In this document: positions 1 through 5,012 of the stretch, in pieces | Layout of the letters: each line of letters opens with the position of its first letter | How positions within the stretch are numbered: the stretch's first letter is position 1 | From: Thermoplasmata archaeon | GTDB taxonomy: Archaea > Thermoplasmatota > Thermoplasmata > Thermoplasmatales > Thermoplasmataceae | Length of the DNA stretch: 5,903 bases | NCBI GenBank assembly: GCA_021806345.1 | Contig: JAJZXP010000266.1 | Span: 1-5,903, forward strand | Direction of reading: 5' to 3' | Translations under genes and position numbers: made by a program | Notes under the pieces: generated by a model | What the model was told of the DNA's origin: nothing | Databases searched by the model: none | What the model saw: only the letters and a program-made list of their open reading frames with translations

Positions 1-19
1 TTGTAAAATGAAGCCGTTG

Positions 20-38
20 AACTGTAACAATAACAGTT
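20..38. promoter_or_regulatory. Inverted repeat, candidate operator of the first vapBC pair
   Basis: AACTGT (20-25) and ACAGTT (33-38) form a perfect 6-bp inverted repeat with a 7-nt spacer, just upstream of the TATA box. A second copy of the surrounding motif is visible as CCGTTGAACTGT (14-25) and CCGTTAAATGT (41-51). Ribbon-helix-helix antitoxins commonly bind short palindromes in their own promoter, so an autoregulatory operator is a reasonable inference. A 6-bp repeat can also arise by chance in A+T-rich DNA. Confidence 0.4.
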
Positions 39-50
39 AACCGTTAAATG

Positions 51-58
51 TTTATATG
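51..58 (+). promoter_or_regulatory. Archaeal TATA box for the first vapBC pair
   Basis: TTTATATG fits the archaeal TATA-box consensus. Its centre is about 23 nt from the ATG at 77, so transcription should begin at or next to the start codon and give a leaderless mRNA. There is no Shine-Dalgarno motif before that ATG, which agrees with leaderless initiation. Confidence 0.65.
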
Positions 59-76
59 GTATTATAATTAACCTTC

Positions 77-313
77 ATGGTCAAAACCACGATCAACCTT
101 GACGACGAAATCTACGCTGAAATCATCAAGGAATCTATAGAAAAGTACGGCAGCACCAAGAATATGTCAAAGATTATTAATCAGCGTCTCAGAAAAAAAA
201 CAAACTCTGCAGAAAAATGCAAAGGGCGTATTACTTTTCAAGCAAAAGAAAACCTCTCATCTCTGGATGCGGACAATGAAATAAGGAAGGGATGGGAGGA
301 AAACAATAAATGA
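77..313 (+). CDS. vapB: VapB-type antitoxin, ribbon-helix-helix family
   Basis: This 78-residue protein is the likely antitoxin of the PIN toxin that follows. Residues 3-13 (KTTINLDDEIY) match the DNA-binding strand and first helix of a ribbon-helix-helix fold, and residues 26-40 (around TKNMSKIINQRLR) match the second helix. The charged remainder (about 41-78) is the expected toxin-binding tail. RHH antitoxins dimerise through the strand, bind promoter palindromes, and block the PIN active site with the C-terminal tail; this is family knowledge. The TGA stop overlaps the toxin ATG (ATGA, 310-313), so the two genes form one transcript with coupled translation. The ATG at 77 lies at the transcription start predicted from the TATA box at 51-58. 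The exact VapB subfamily cannot be assigned by eye. Confidence 0.8.
   Translation: MVKTTINLDDEIYAEIIKESIEKYGSTKNMSKIINQRLRKKTNSAEKCKGRITFQAKENLSSLDADNEIRKGWEENNK
294..300 (+). promoter_or_regulatory. Shine-Dalgarno site for the first vapC, inside vapB
   Basis: GGGAGGA lies in the last codons of the antitoxin, 9 nt before the toxin ATG at 310. Its GGAGG core pairs with the archaeal 16S 3' end. Together with the ATGA overlap it supports 310 as the toxin start and lets ribosomes leaving the antitoxin gene reinitiate. Confidence 0.6.
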
Positions 314-717
314 CCGTGCTAATCGACACCAATGTTTTGGTGTATGATACCATAGAGAATTCACCGTATCATAACAGCGCATGTGAGCTTATCGATGTGT
401 CGGAAGACCCCATAATTAACTCACTATCAATAGTCGAACTTGGTTTTGTTCTTCCCAGGTATGGGATAAATAATCAAGGCGTTCAAGCAAAGATAAATGA
501 ATTACTGCATGGCGATTATTTTTCAGTCTCCTGGATTTCTGGAAAGATGATCGAGAAGGTTTCCGCATTTATGGTTGAAAACAAGTTAAGTTTTAGAGAT
601 TTCAATGACTGGATAATAGCGTATGATGCACATTCGAGAAATATACCTTTGGCGACTTTTGATAAAGTACTGCAAAACAAATGCAAAAAACTTGGTATTC
701 AAATTATTGAGATCTAA
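310..717 (+). CDS. vapC: VapC-type toxin, PIN-domain ribonuclease
   Basis: This 135-residue protein is one complete PIN domain, the usual VapC length. The acidic residues expected around the Mg-binding centre are present: D6 in VLIDTNVLVY, E43 in SIVELGF, D97 and D100 in FRDFNDWIIAYDA, and D118 in LATFDKVL. VapC toxins cleave RNA (tRNA or rRNA in studied cases) in the cytoplasm when the labile antitoxin is lost; the target of this one cannot be read from sequence. It overlaps the antitoxin gene by 4 bp and has a Shine-Dalgarno site at 294-300. No residue needed for catalysis looks missing, so the toxin is probably active. Non-toxin PIN nucleases exist, but the paired RHH gene argues for VapC. 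Confidence 0.88.
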   Translation: MTVLIDTNVLVYDTIENSPYHNSACELIDVSEDPIINSLSIVELGFVLPRYGINNQGVQAKINELLHGDYFSVSWISGKMIEKVSAFMVENKLSFRDFNDWIIAYDAHSRNIPLATFDKVLQNKCKKLGIQIIEI

Positions 718-928
718 CTTTATGATAATTCAGCATGGATTTGCTTAATGTTTTAGGCTAGCAGTAGATTCTTGCTTAGCAGTGCCTCATCTATCCGAGA
801 TCGATAATGCAACAAGATGAGAACTATTCCTGTTACACAGGTAAGGTAAAGGAGATACAGGCAATCTGTAGAATTCATGGAAGGAAAATCCATAATTTTG
901 AATATCGAAATATAGCCGGCAAAGTAAG

Positions 929-962
929 AACCAGAACTAAATGACAAATACAGTTTCTGGTT
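929..962. repeat. Inverted repeat upstream of the ATPase gene
   Basis: AACCAGAA (929-936) and TTCTGGTT (955-962) are an 8-bp perfect inverted repeat. It extends inward to 10 bp if one bulged T at 954 is allowed, leaving a 13-nt loop. It sits about 90 bp upstream of the ATPase TATA box, too far for a classical archaeal repressor site. It is not followed by a long T-run on the plus strand. Role unknown. Confidence 0.4.
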
Positions 963-1051
963 TTAACTATTTCATCAAACGTTTTGCAATCTTCCTTGTG
1001 TCAAGAAAAGATTTCAAGATTATTTCACTAAGTACGGCCAGACTGGACAGG

Positions 1052-1060
1052 TTAATATAT
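1052..1060 (+). promoter_or_regulatory. TATA box for the ATPase/DUF234 gene
   Basis: TTAATATAT has its centre about 30 nt before the ATG at 1086, which predicts a transcript with only a few leader bases. No Shine-Dalgarno motif precedes the ATG. The gene therefore has its own promoter and need not be cotranscribed with the upstream TA pair. Confidence 0.5.
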
Positions 1061-1085
1061 TCGTTGTGAATAAAGTATAATACTT

Positions 1086-2525
1086 ATGTCTCAACAAAAT
1101 TTTGTTGATAGGGTCGAAGAGATAGAAATCTTGGAGCGTGCTTACTCATATAAGGAAGCTTCGTTGTTCATTCTTTACGGTAGAAGAAGAGTCGGAAAGA
1201 CAGAATTGATCAGTAAGTTCATTCGCAACAGGGGAGTTTATTTTCTTGCAACCGCAGAAGGAGACAGGGAAAATATAAACAACTTCAAATCGAGTATGTC
1301 AAAGTTTCTGGAAGATGATAGCATTTTAAAGGCTAGCTTTGACAATTGGCAGTCTCTCTGCACTGTTCTGGTTTCCAGCAGTTCATTTCAGACAAAAGCA
1401 AAGAAATCGAAGATCATAATTGCAATAGATGAATTTCCATATCTTATAGAAGCTAACAGGACGATCCCATCGGTGTTTCAGAAGATATATGACACAATAC
1501 TCAGGCAGATGAATGTGATGTTGATTCTTTCCGGTTCATCCATCAGCATAATGGAAAATGAAGTACTTTCTTATAGGAGCCCCCTTTACGGTAGAAGAAC
1601 GGGACAACTGAAGCTGAAACCTCTGAAGTTCAGATATTTGGCTGAATTTTTGGAATATGAATTCGAAGACTTATGCAAGACATATTTTGTATTTGGCGGC
1701 ATACCAGAATACCTTCTGAAACTTGATCCTAAGGTTGGATTTTGGGAAAATGTATCAGAGAAGGTGCTTTCAAAAGGGTCAGCGCTCTATGAAGAGGCAG
1801 AATTTCTCCTTAGAACTGAATTCAGGGAACCGAGGAATTATATGCTGATTCTCAGATCCATTTCCTACGGAAATCATACATTGGCGGAAATATGTGGTTA
1901 TACTGGCCTGGACAAGAGTATGGTATCCAAGTATCTTGACGTATTAATGTCGCTTGATCTTGTAATACCTGAAAAACCATTCGGTGCTTCTGAGAAATTT
2001 AAGAGAAGATTATACTTGATATCTGACCAGTATCTGAAGTTCTGGTTCAGGTACGTCTTGCCACATAAAAGCGAAATAGAGAGTTCTCACAATAACGACG
2101 TTCTTGAGAGCATAAAGGCAGATTTTCCTACTTTTGCGGGTGAGCAGTTTGAGAACCTCATTAAGGAACTCATACTAGAAGGTGTATTGGGCAGATCCTT
2201 TGATACGGTTTCCAGATGGTGGGGAAGGAGTGGATCTGGAAAGAAAGGAAGAGACGTTGAGGAGATCGATATTGTCGCACATTCCCAAGTGCGAGGAGAA
2301 TTGCTTTTCGCTGAATGCAAATGGACAAACAGTCCTGTACCAATTAATGTGGTCGAAGCCTTAAAGATGAAGTCAGAAACCTTGAGAAAACAATATCCTC
2401 GGGAAAAATACACATACGCTCTGTTTTCAAAAAGTGGTTTTAGAGGAGATTATAAAGAACTGAGCAAAGACACTACTCTGATGAGTCTTTTTGAAATTCA
2501 GAAAACTACTCTGAAGGACCATTAA
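1086..2525 (+). CDS. Archaeal AAA-type ATPase with C-terminal DUF234 (PD-(D/E)XK-like) domain
   Basis: This is a full-length member (479 residues) of the archaeal ATP-binding family with domain order ATPase, winged helix, DUF234. Walker A is YGRRRVGKTEL (31-41). Walker B is IIIAIDE (110-116). A sensor-like LILSGSS is at 146-152, followed by the family-typical SPLYGRRTG (165-173) and FGGIPEYLL (203-211). About 252-297 reads as a winged helix (LAEICGYTGLDKSMVSKYL). The C-terminus carries FENLIKEL (354-361), EIDIVA (393-398) and ECKW (410-413), the acidic and E-x-K residues of a PD-(D/E)XK nuclease fold. The family is abundant in archaea and the biological role of most members is unsettled; DNA binding or cleavage linked to mobile or defence regions is the usual guess. 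It stands alone behind its own TATA box and is convergent with the next vapBC pair. All motifs look intact. Identification is firm, function is not. Confidence 0.9.
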   Translation: MSQQNFVDRVEEIEILERAYSYKEASLFILYGRRRVGKTELISKFIRNRGVYFLATAEGDRENINNFKSSMSKFLEDDSILKASFDNWQSLCTVLVSSSSFQTKAKKSKIIIAIDEFPYLIEANRTIPSVFQKIYDTILRQMNVMLILSGSSISIMENEVLSYRSPLYGRRTGQLKLKPLKFRYLAEFLEYEFEDLCKTYFVFGGIPEYLLKLDPKVGFWENVSEKVLSKGSALYEEAEFLLRTEFREPRNYMLILRSISYGNHTLAEICGYTGLDKSMVSKYLDVLMSLDLVIPEKPFGASEKFKRRLYLISDQYLKFWFRYVLPHKSEIESSHNNDVLESIKADFPTFAGEQFENLIKELILEGVLGRSFDTVSRWWGRSGSGKKGRDVEEIDIVAHSQVRGELLFAECKWTNSPVPINVVEALKMKSETLRKQYPREKYTYALFSKSGFRGDYKELSKDTTLMSLFEIQKTTLKDH

Positions 2526-2594
2526 ATAATGAAGAAATGTATCGGTCGATATTTGATTATAGTTTTGAGAAGGTATTATTTGGACATAGTGTCT

Positions 2595-2987
2595 TTAATA
2601 ATTCTCTATTCTCAAACCTTCTATATAGCTAAAATGCTTAATATTACGCGTGATTAGAATCTCGTTTCTTCTTAAACAGATACCTGCGATCATAGAATCT
2701 TCTGGTTCTATTTTCGCTCCATTCTTTCTTTTTTGTGCAAAGATCTTTCCAGCCTCTATTGCAGAATCCTCATCAAAACTTATCATAGGTAGGCCTTTGA
2801 GTATTCGATTTATCTTATTTCTCTCCTGATCCTGTTTAATGCTAAGGGTCACGCCAACGAATAATTCAAAAATTGAAATTGAGGTAACTGCTATAGTGTT
2901 GCCATTTTTTTCAATTTCCTCGGCCTTCTTTATTGCCTCCTTATCAGATTTCATTATGTCTATAAGAAACGAAGTATCGGCTATCAT
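2595..2987 (-). CDS. vapC: VapC-type toxin, PIN-domain ribonuclease
   Basis: This 130-residue single PIN domain is the toxin of the second TA pair. D4 in MIADTSFLID, E41 in ISIFELFVG and the E94-x-E96-D97 cluster in IEPEDSMIAG supply the metal-binding acids. The final motif is ITRNIKHF (112-119), where N115 stands at the usual fourth acidic position; many VapC proteins have this T-R-N form, so it does not imply inactivation. The gene overlaps its antitoxin by ATGA (2984-2987). A weak GGAG lies at 2999-3002, 11 nt upstream of the ATG. It is convergent with the ATPase gene, with 69 bp between the stops. It differs in length and sequence from the other two PIN toxins here. The RNA target is unknown. 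Confidence 0.88.
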   Translation of the reverse strand: MIADTSFLIDIMKSDKEAIKKAEEIEKNGNTIAVTSISIFELFVGVTLSIKQDQERNKINRILKGLPMISFDEDSAIEAGKIFAQKRKNGAKIEPEDSMIAGICLRRNEILITRNIKHFSYIEGLRIENY

Positions 2988-3223
2988 CGTCTATTTAACT
3001 CCGAGGTGATTTTATTTATTCTTTCTCTGCTTAACTTCCTTGAATCTCTGATATTTTTCTCTAAAGATTTTCCTTCATCTTCTTTTATAATATCCTTTAG
3101 ATCAAGCACATTTGTTTTATTTGTCAGTCTGTAAATGAGTTCTGTGAAACTTTCGTTTTTTAACTTTAGCTCTGATAACCTTAGATAAGCTTCATCCGAA
3201 ATAGATATGTTTTTGCTCCCCAT
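2984..3223 (-). CDS. vapB: VapB antitoxin, VAPB_antitox (DUF217-like) family
   Basis: This 79-residue protein precedes the PIN toxin and overlaps it by 4 bp. Its N-terminus (SKNISISDEAYLRLSELKLKN, then ESFTELIYRL) matches the euryarchaeal VapB family whose members typically begin with a short K-x-I-x-I-S-D-E-A-Y segment. The lysine- and arginine-rich second half is the expected toxin-binding arm. I placed the start at the ATG at 3223 rather than an in-frame ATG at 3238. The TATA box at 3253-3260 predicts transcription from about 3230, after the upstream ATG, and the extra residues MCVRE do not fit the family. The leader would be only about 8 nt. An 18-bp palindrome covers the start region and is the likely autorepression site. 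Confidence 0.82.
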   Translation of the reverse strand: MGSKNISISDEAYLRLSELKLKNESFTELIYRLTNKTNVLDLKDIIKEDEGKSLEKNIRDSRKLSRERINKITSELNRR

Positions 3224-3230
3224 CTCTCTC

Positions 3231-3248
3231 ACACACATATATGTGTGT
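3231..3248. promoter_or_regulatory. Perfect 18-bp palindrome, likely operator of the second vapBC pair
   Basis: ACACACATATATGTGTGT is its own reverse complement over all 18 bases. It begins 4 bp downstream (minus strand) of the TATA box and ends 7 bp before the ATG at 3223, so it covers the predicted transcription start. A dimeric antitoxin bound here would block initiation. The dinucleotide content (AC/AT) leaves some chance of a simple-repeat origin, but position and perfect symmetry favour an operator. Confidence 0.65.
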
Positions 3249-3252
3249 AAAA

Positions 3253-3260
3253 CATTTAAA
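3253..3260 (-). promoter_or_regulatory. TATA box for the second vapBC pair
   Basis: On the minus strand the sequence reads TTTAAATG, a good archaeal TATA box. Its centre is about 33 nt upstream of the chosen ATG at 3223 and only about 18 nt from the alternative ATG at 3238. This decides the antitoxin start. Confidence 0.55.
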
Positions 3261-3368
3261 CCTTATTCTGGATCATGATTCAAGGCATGCTAATTGCTTC
3301 CCACCTCCCTGAAATAGCCAGAACATATTAGCTGAAAGGAACTATTGCAATCTTTTCTCTAGATTTAT
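3261..3368. other. Spacer between the second vapBC promoter and the insertion sequence
   Basis: I see no gene here. CACCTCCC (3302-3309) is the reverse complement of GGGAGGTG (3369-3376), which is the proposed left tip of the insertion sequence. This could be a chance match or a trace of an earlier insertion. The rest is featureless. Confidence 0.3.
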
Positions 3369-3384
3369 GGGAGGTGATCTAACT
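3369..3384. repeat. Candidate left terminal inverted repeat of the IS3 element
   Basis: GGGAGGTGATCTAACT is paired with the reverse complement of 4618-4633. The outer six bases are identical and 9 of 16 match overall. It is preceded by TAT. The ends do not carry the TG...CA termini seen in many IS3 elements, so the boundary may be off by a few bases. Confidence 0.4.
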
Positions 3385-3411
3385 CAGAAAAGAATGGACC
3401 ATTTTGGTGTC

Positions 3412-4283
3412 TCATAAGATTCCATTTCTTTCGGTCTCCATCCTCTTATTATTTTTTCTCTTTGCCATCGCCTTATCTTTCATCTTCTTCACGTAATTTT
3501 TGTATTCCAGACGGAATTCAGGATCAGAATCCCATCTCTTCTTGAACACTCTTGGACTCAGGAACAGTATTGATGAGTGTGGCCTCTTCTCATTATAGTC
3601 CCTGAATGCATGATCGACAATATCCTTCCCCTAGTGAAAATCACTGATGTCTACGGGCCAGATGTAATCTGTCTTTATCGAGTTGTGGAAGGACTCGATA
3701 TTGCCGTTGTCTTCAGGTGTTTTTCGTAGTTGTGTGATGTCAATTGCGAGCCGTTGTCTGATCGTATGATAAGATCGTTAACATTCAGATCAGGAAAGGT
3801 GTTCAGAATGGCGTTGTCTAATGCCTCTATCATCTCTCTTGTCCTTGACATCCTTGAGACTAGGTATCCCTTTATCTTTCTTGAGCAGAGATCGACGTAA
3901 GCTGTAAGATACACCCAGCCATCGTGATCGATGTACACCTTCGTTATGTCCGTTTTCTACATGACATTAGGCCTTGCCACAACTACCGTTCTTGGTGCAT
4001 GTTTCCTGTTAACTTTCTTATGGGCAAAGATGAGATTCATGTGGCGCATATGCCTCCTTATACAGTTTCTCCCTGCAATGATCCCGGCACGGTGGATCAT
4101 TGCTCCGACTCTTTGGGTTCCGTATGAAGGACGTTCGCTTAAGATGGCTGAAATGCGTTCTTCAAGTTCCATATCGTATTGTGAGTTCCTCTTTCTGTGA
4201 TCGTAATAGATCATGGATCTTGCTATTCCCGTGAGGGATGCGTATCTTGATTTGGAAAAGCCCTTTAAAACGAGATCATTCAT
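3412..4283 (-). pseudogene. IS3-family OrfB (DDE transposase), inactivated
   Basis: The start overlaps the orfA stop (ATGA, 4280-4283). The N-terminal helical region reads through SRYASLTGIARSMIYY and RPSYGTQRVGAMIHR, typical of IS3 OrfB. A TAG at 3957-3959 replaces the Trp codon of W-K-T-D-I-T. The integrase core then continues in the same frame. The catalytic codons survive: Asp at 3948-3950 (TDIT), Asp at 3756-3758 (SDNGSQ), Glu at 3694-3696 (NGNIES). Only 62 nt separate the starts of the second Asp and the Glu codons, whereas the D-D(35)E spacing needs 108. About 46 nt are therefore missing near 3720, which also shifts the frame. A second TAG at 3631-3633 lies in DFH-stop-GKDIVDHAF, probably a former Gln. 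The remaining C-terminus (YNEKRPHSSI onward) reads clean to TGA at 3412. Confidence 0.85.
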
Positions 4284-4575
4284 GGATTCCCACCTCTCCT
4301 CGTAGCTTGAATTTTTTTTAAAGTCTCATTTGCTATTGTGAGTTCACCTATTATGCCCTTCAGTTCGTTTATTTCCTTCATCAGCGACTCTTCGACCGTG
4401 GACTTGCCCTGTTCCATCGCAGCTGCACCGGCGGAGATGAATTCAATTCGACATGTAAACTGCAGAGGAAGCCACATTGTACTTACGGCAGATCTCCGCT
4501 ACGTCGATGGGACAGAACATCCATGGCGATCCTTGCCTTCTCTTCTTTTGTCCTTTACGTACGATTGCCTACCAT
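4280..4575 (-). pseudogene. IS3-family OrfA (HTH regulator/transposase subunit), inactivated
   Basis: Three pieces in two frames rebuild a normal OrfA of about 100 residues. From the ATG at 4575 the frame reads MVGNRT, a TAA at 4555-4557, then RTKEEKARIAMDVLS. After a frameshift near 4509 it continues IDVAEICRKYNVASSAVYM, the helix-turn-helix. After a second shift at about 4447-4455 it continues IEFISAGAAAMEQGK and the coiled coil LMKEINELKGIIGELTIANETLKK. The gene ends at TGA (4280-4282), overlapping the OrfB ATG. In IS3 elements OrfA binds the terminal repeats and is fused to OrfB by frameshifting. With one stop and two frameshifts this copy cannot be made as a whole; the piece from 4477 is only a fragment. 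Confidence 0.8.
4312..4319 (-). other. A8 run, relic of the programmed -1 frameshift site
   Basis: On the minus strand eight consecutive A residues lie at the end of the OrfA coiled coil. Slipping back one base here joins LKK to NSSYEERWESMNDLVLKG, which runs straight into OrfB. The relation of the frames (OrfB at -1 to OrfA) is what IS3-family OrfAB production requires. Confidence 0.6.
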
Positions 4576-4617
4576 CTCATCACCTTATGAACGAGAAAGA
4601 GATTAAAAACTCCCTCT

Positions 4618-4633
4618 CTCTGGACTCCCTCCC
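4618..4633. repeat. Candidate right terminal inverted repeat of the IS3 element
   Basis: Read inward on the minus strand it is GGGAGGGAGTCCAGAG, matching the left end at 9 of 16 positions with the outer six identical. It is followed by TAT at 4634-4636, which equals the triplet before the left end. The orfA start lies 58 bp inside, a normal distance. Confidence 0.4.
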
Positions 4634-4730
4634 TATGTAAACATTTCTCCATGCTCATGTTGTCTGAACGTAATTGGATCCGTAACACTTTTGATCAGAG
4701 TTTCAAACCAGTTTGGCAATGAGAGAAATG

Positions 4731-4738
4731 TTATTATG
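4731..4738 (+). promoter_or_regulatory. TATA-like box for the third vapBC pair
   Basis: TTATTATG has its centre about 25 nt from the ATG at 4760, which predicts a leaderless message. A 5-bp inverted repeat (ATTAT 4733-4737, ATAAT 4746-4750) overlaps it and could serve the AbrB-type antitoxin, although it is too short to trust. The box supports 4760 over an upstream TTG at 4691. Confidence 0.45.
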
Positions 4739-4759
4739 CTGTTGAATAATGTGGGAATT

Positions 4760-5005
4760 ATGATGGGAATAACTCAAGAAACAGTAATTGATGATAGGGG
4801 AAGGATAGTAATTTCAAAGGAGGTACGGGACGCACTTGGTCTTAAGAATGGCATGATCGTAAAACTACATGCAGAATCAAACAGAATAATAATTGAGAAA
4901 GCAGTATCCCCGGAGGAATTCATTGAAAATATGAAAGGTTTCATTAAGAAAGATTCCAAAGTACCTGTTTCTGATCCTCTCGACCTCAAGAAAATCTGGA
5001 AGTGA
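4760..5005 (+). CDS. vapB: VapB-type antitoxin, AbrB/SpoVT (swapped-hairpin) family
   Basis: This 81-residue protein pairs with the PIN gene that follows. Residues 5-47 form the SpoVT-AbrB fold: TQETVIDDRGRIVISKEVRDAL, then GLKNGMIVKL and NRIIIEK. This fold makes an interlocked dimer that binds DNA. The tail (49-81), ending in SDPLDLKKIW, resembles the toxin-binding ends of archaeal AbrB-type VapB proteins. The start at 4760 (or the adjacent ATG at 4763) is set by the TATA-like box at 4731-4738 and by the domain boundary. A longer frame opening at TTG 4691 adds 23 residues without family support. The last codons hold the ribosome site of the toxin. The gene begins about 125 bp from the proposed right end of the IS3 element and was not interrupted by it. 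Confidence 0.82.
   Translation: MMGITQETVIDDRGRIVISKEVRDALGLKNGMIVKLHAESNRIIIEKAVSPEEFIENMKGFIKKDSKVPVSDPLDLKKIWK
4998..5005 (+). promoter_or_regulatory. Shine-Dalgarno site that sets the TTG start of the third vapC
   Basis: GGAAGTGA matches the GGAGGTGA complement of the archaeal 16S 3' end at 7 of 8 bases. It sits on the final codons and stop of the antitoxin, 7 nt before TTG at 5013. No other start codon in the frame lies nearby, so this site decides the start and links toxin to antitoxin translation. Confidence 0.6.
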
Positions 5006-5012
5006 ACCTGTC

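Larger units (their letters stand above)
718..1085. other. Gap without a convincing gene; two hairpins
   Basis: These 368 bases contain only short open frames. A minus-strand frame (753-947, 64 codons, hydrophobic middle) begins only at TTG and has no promoter or ribosome site I can see. A plus-strand frame (807-941, 44 codons) resembles nothing I know. Two imperfect palindromes stand out. GCTAGCA (757-763) pairs with TGCTTAGC (773-780) with one bulge, about 40 nt after the toxin stop. AACCAGAA (929-936) pairs perfectly with TTCTGGTT (955-962). The last 35 bases hold the promoter of the next gene. The hairpins could be processing or regulatory sites, or scars of a lost gene; the sequence does not decide. 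Confidence 0.4.
3369..4633 (-). mobile_element. Decayed IS3-family insertion sequence (about 1265 bp)
   Basis: The minus strand holds the two-gene layout of IS3 elements: orfA (helix-turn-helix plus coiled coil), then orfB (DDE integrase core) in the -1 frame, with an A8 run near the junction (4312-4319). The proposed ends read GGGAGGTGATCTAACT on the left and GGGAGGGAGTCCAGAG on the right, read inward; they share 9 of 16 bases including the outer six. TAT flanks both ends (3366-3368 and 4634-4636) as a possible 3-bp target duplication, a usual size for this family. Spacing from the ends to orfA (58 bp) and from the orfB stop (about 43 bp) is normal. Both genes are broken, so the copy cannot move by itself. 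Family assignment is firm; the exact ends are tentative. Confidence 0.8.

Noticed and set aside
753..947. Minus-strand frame of 64 codons with a hydrophobic middle
   Set aside because: It begins only at TTG, with no promoter or ribosome site visible and no family resemblance. The first ATG leaves about 46 codons. It is more likely chance or a gene scrap.
2087..2413. Minus-strand frame of 108 codons inside the ATPase gene
   Set aside because: It lies wholly within the DUF234-encoding part, whose motifs are clearly conserved on the plus strand. The minus-strand translation has no recognisable domain.
3370..3396. Perfect Shine-Dalgarno string GGAGGTGATC followed by ATG at 3394
   Set aside because: The frame closes after seven codons and the spacing is long. 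The string belongs to the proposed IS tip.
3924..4640. Plus-strand frames opposite the insertion sequence
   Set aside because: The minus strand here encodes recognisable OrfA and OrfB segments. The plus-strand translations are cysteine- and serine-rich noise.
4691..4759. Longer form of the AbrB-type antitoxin from TTG 4691
   Set aside because: The extra 23 residues lie before the AbrB fold and have no family match. The TATA-like box at 4731 would lie inside them.
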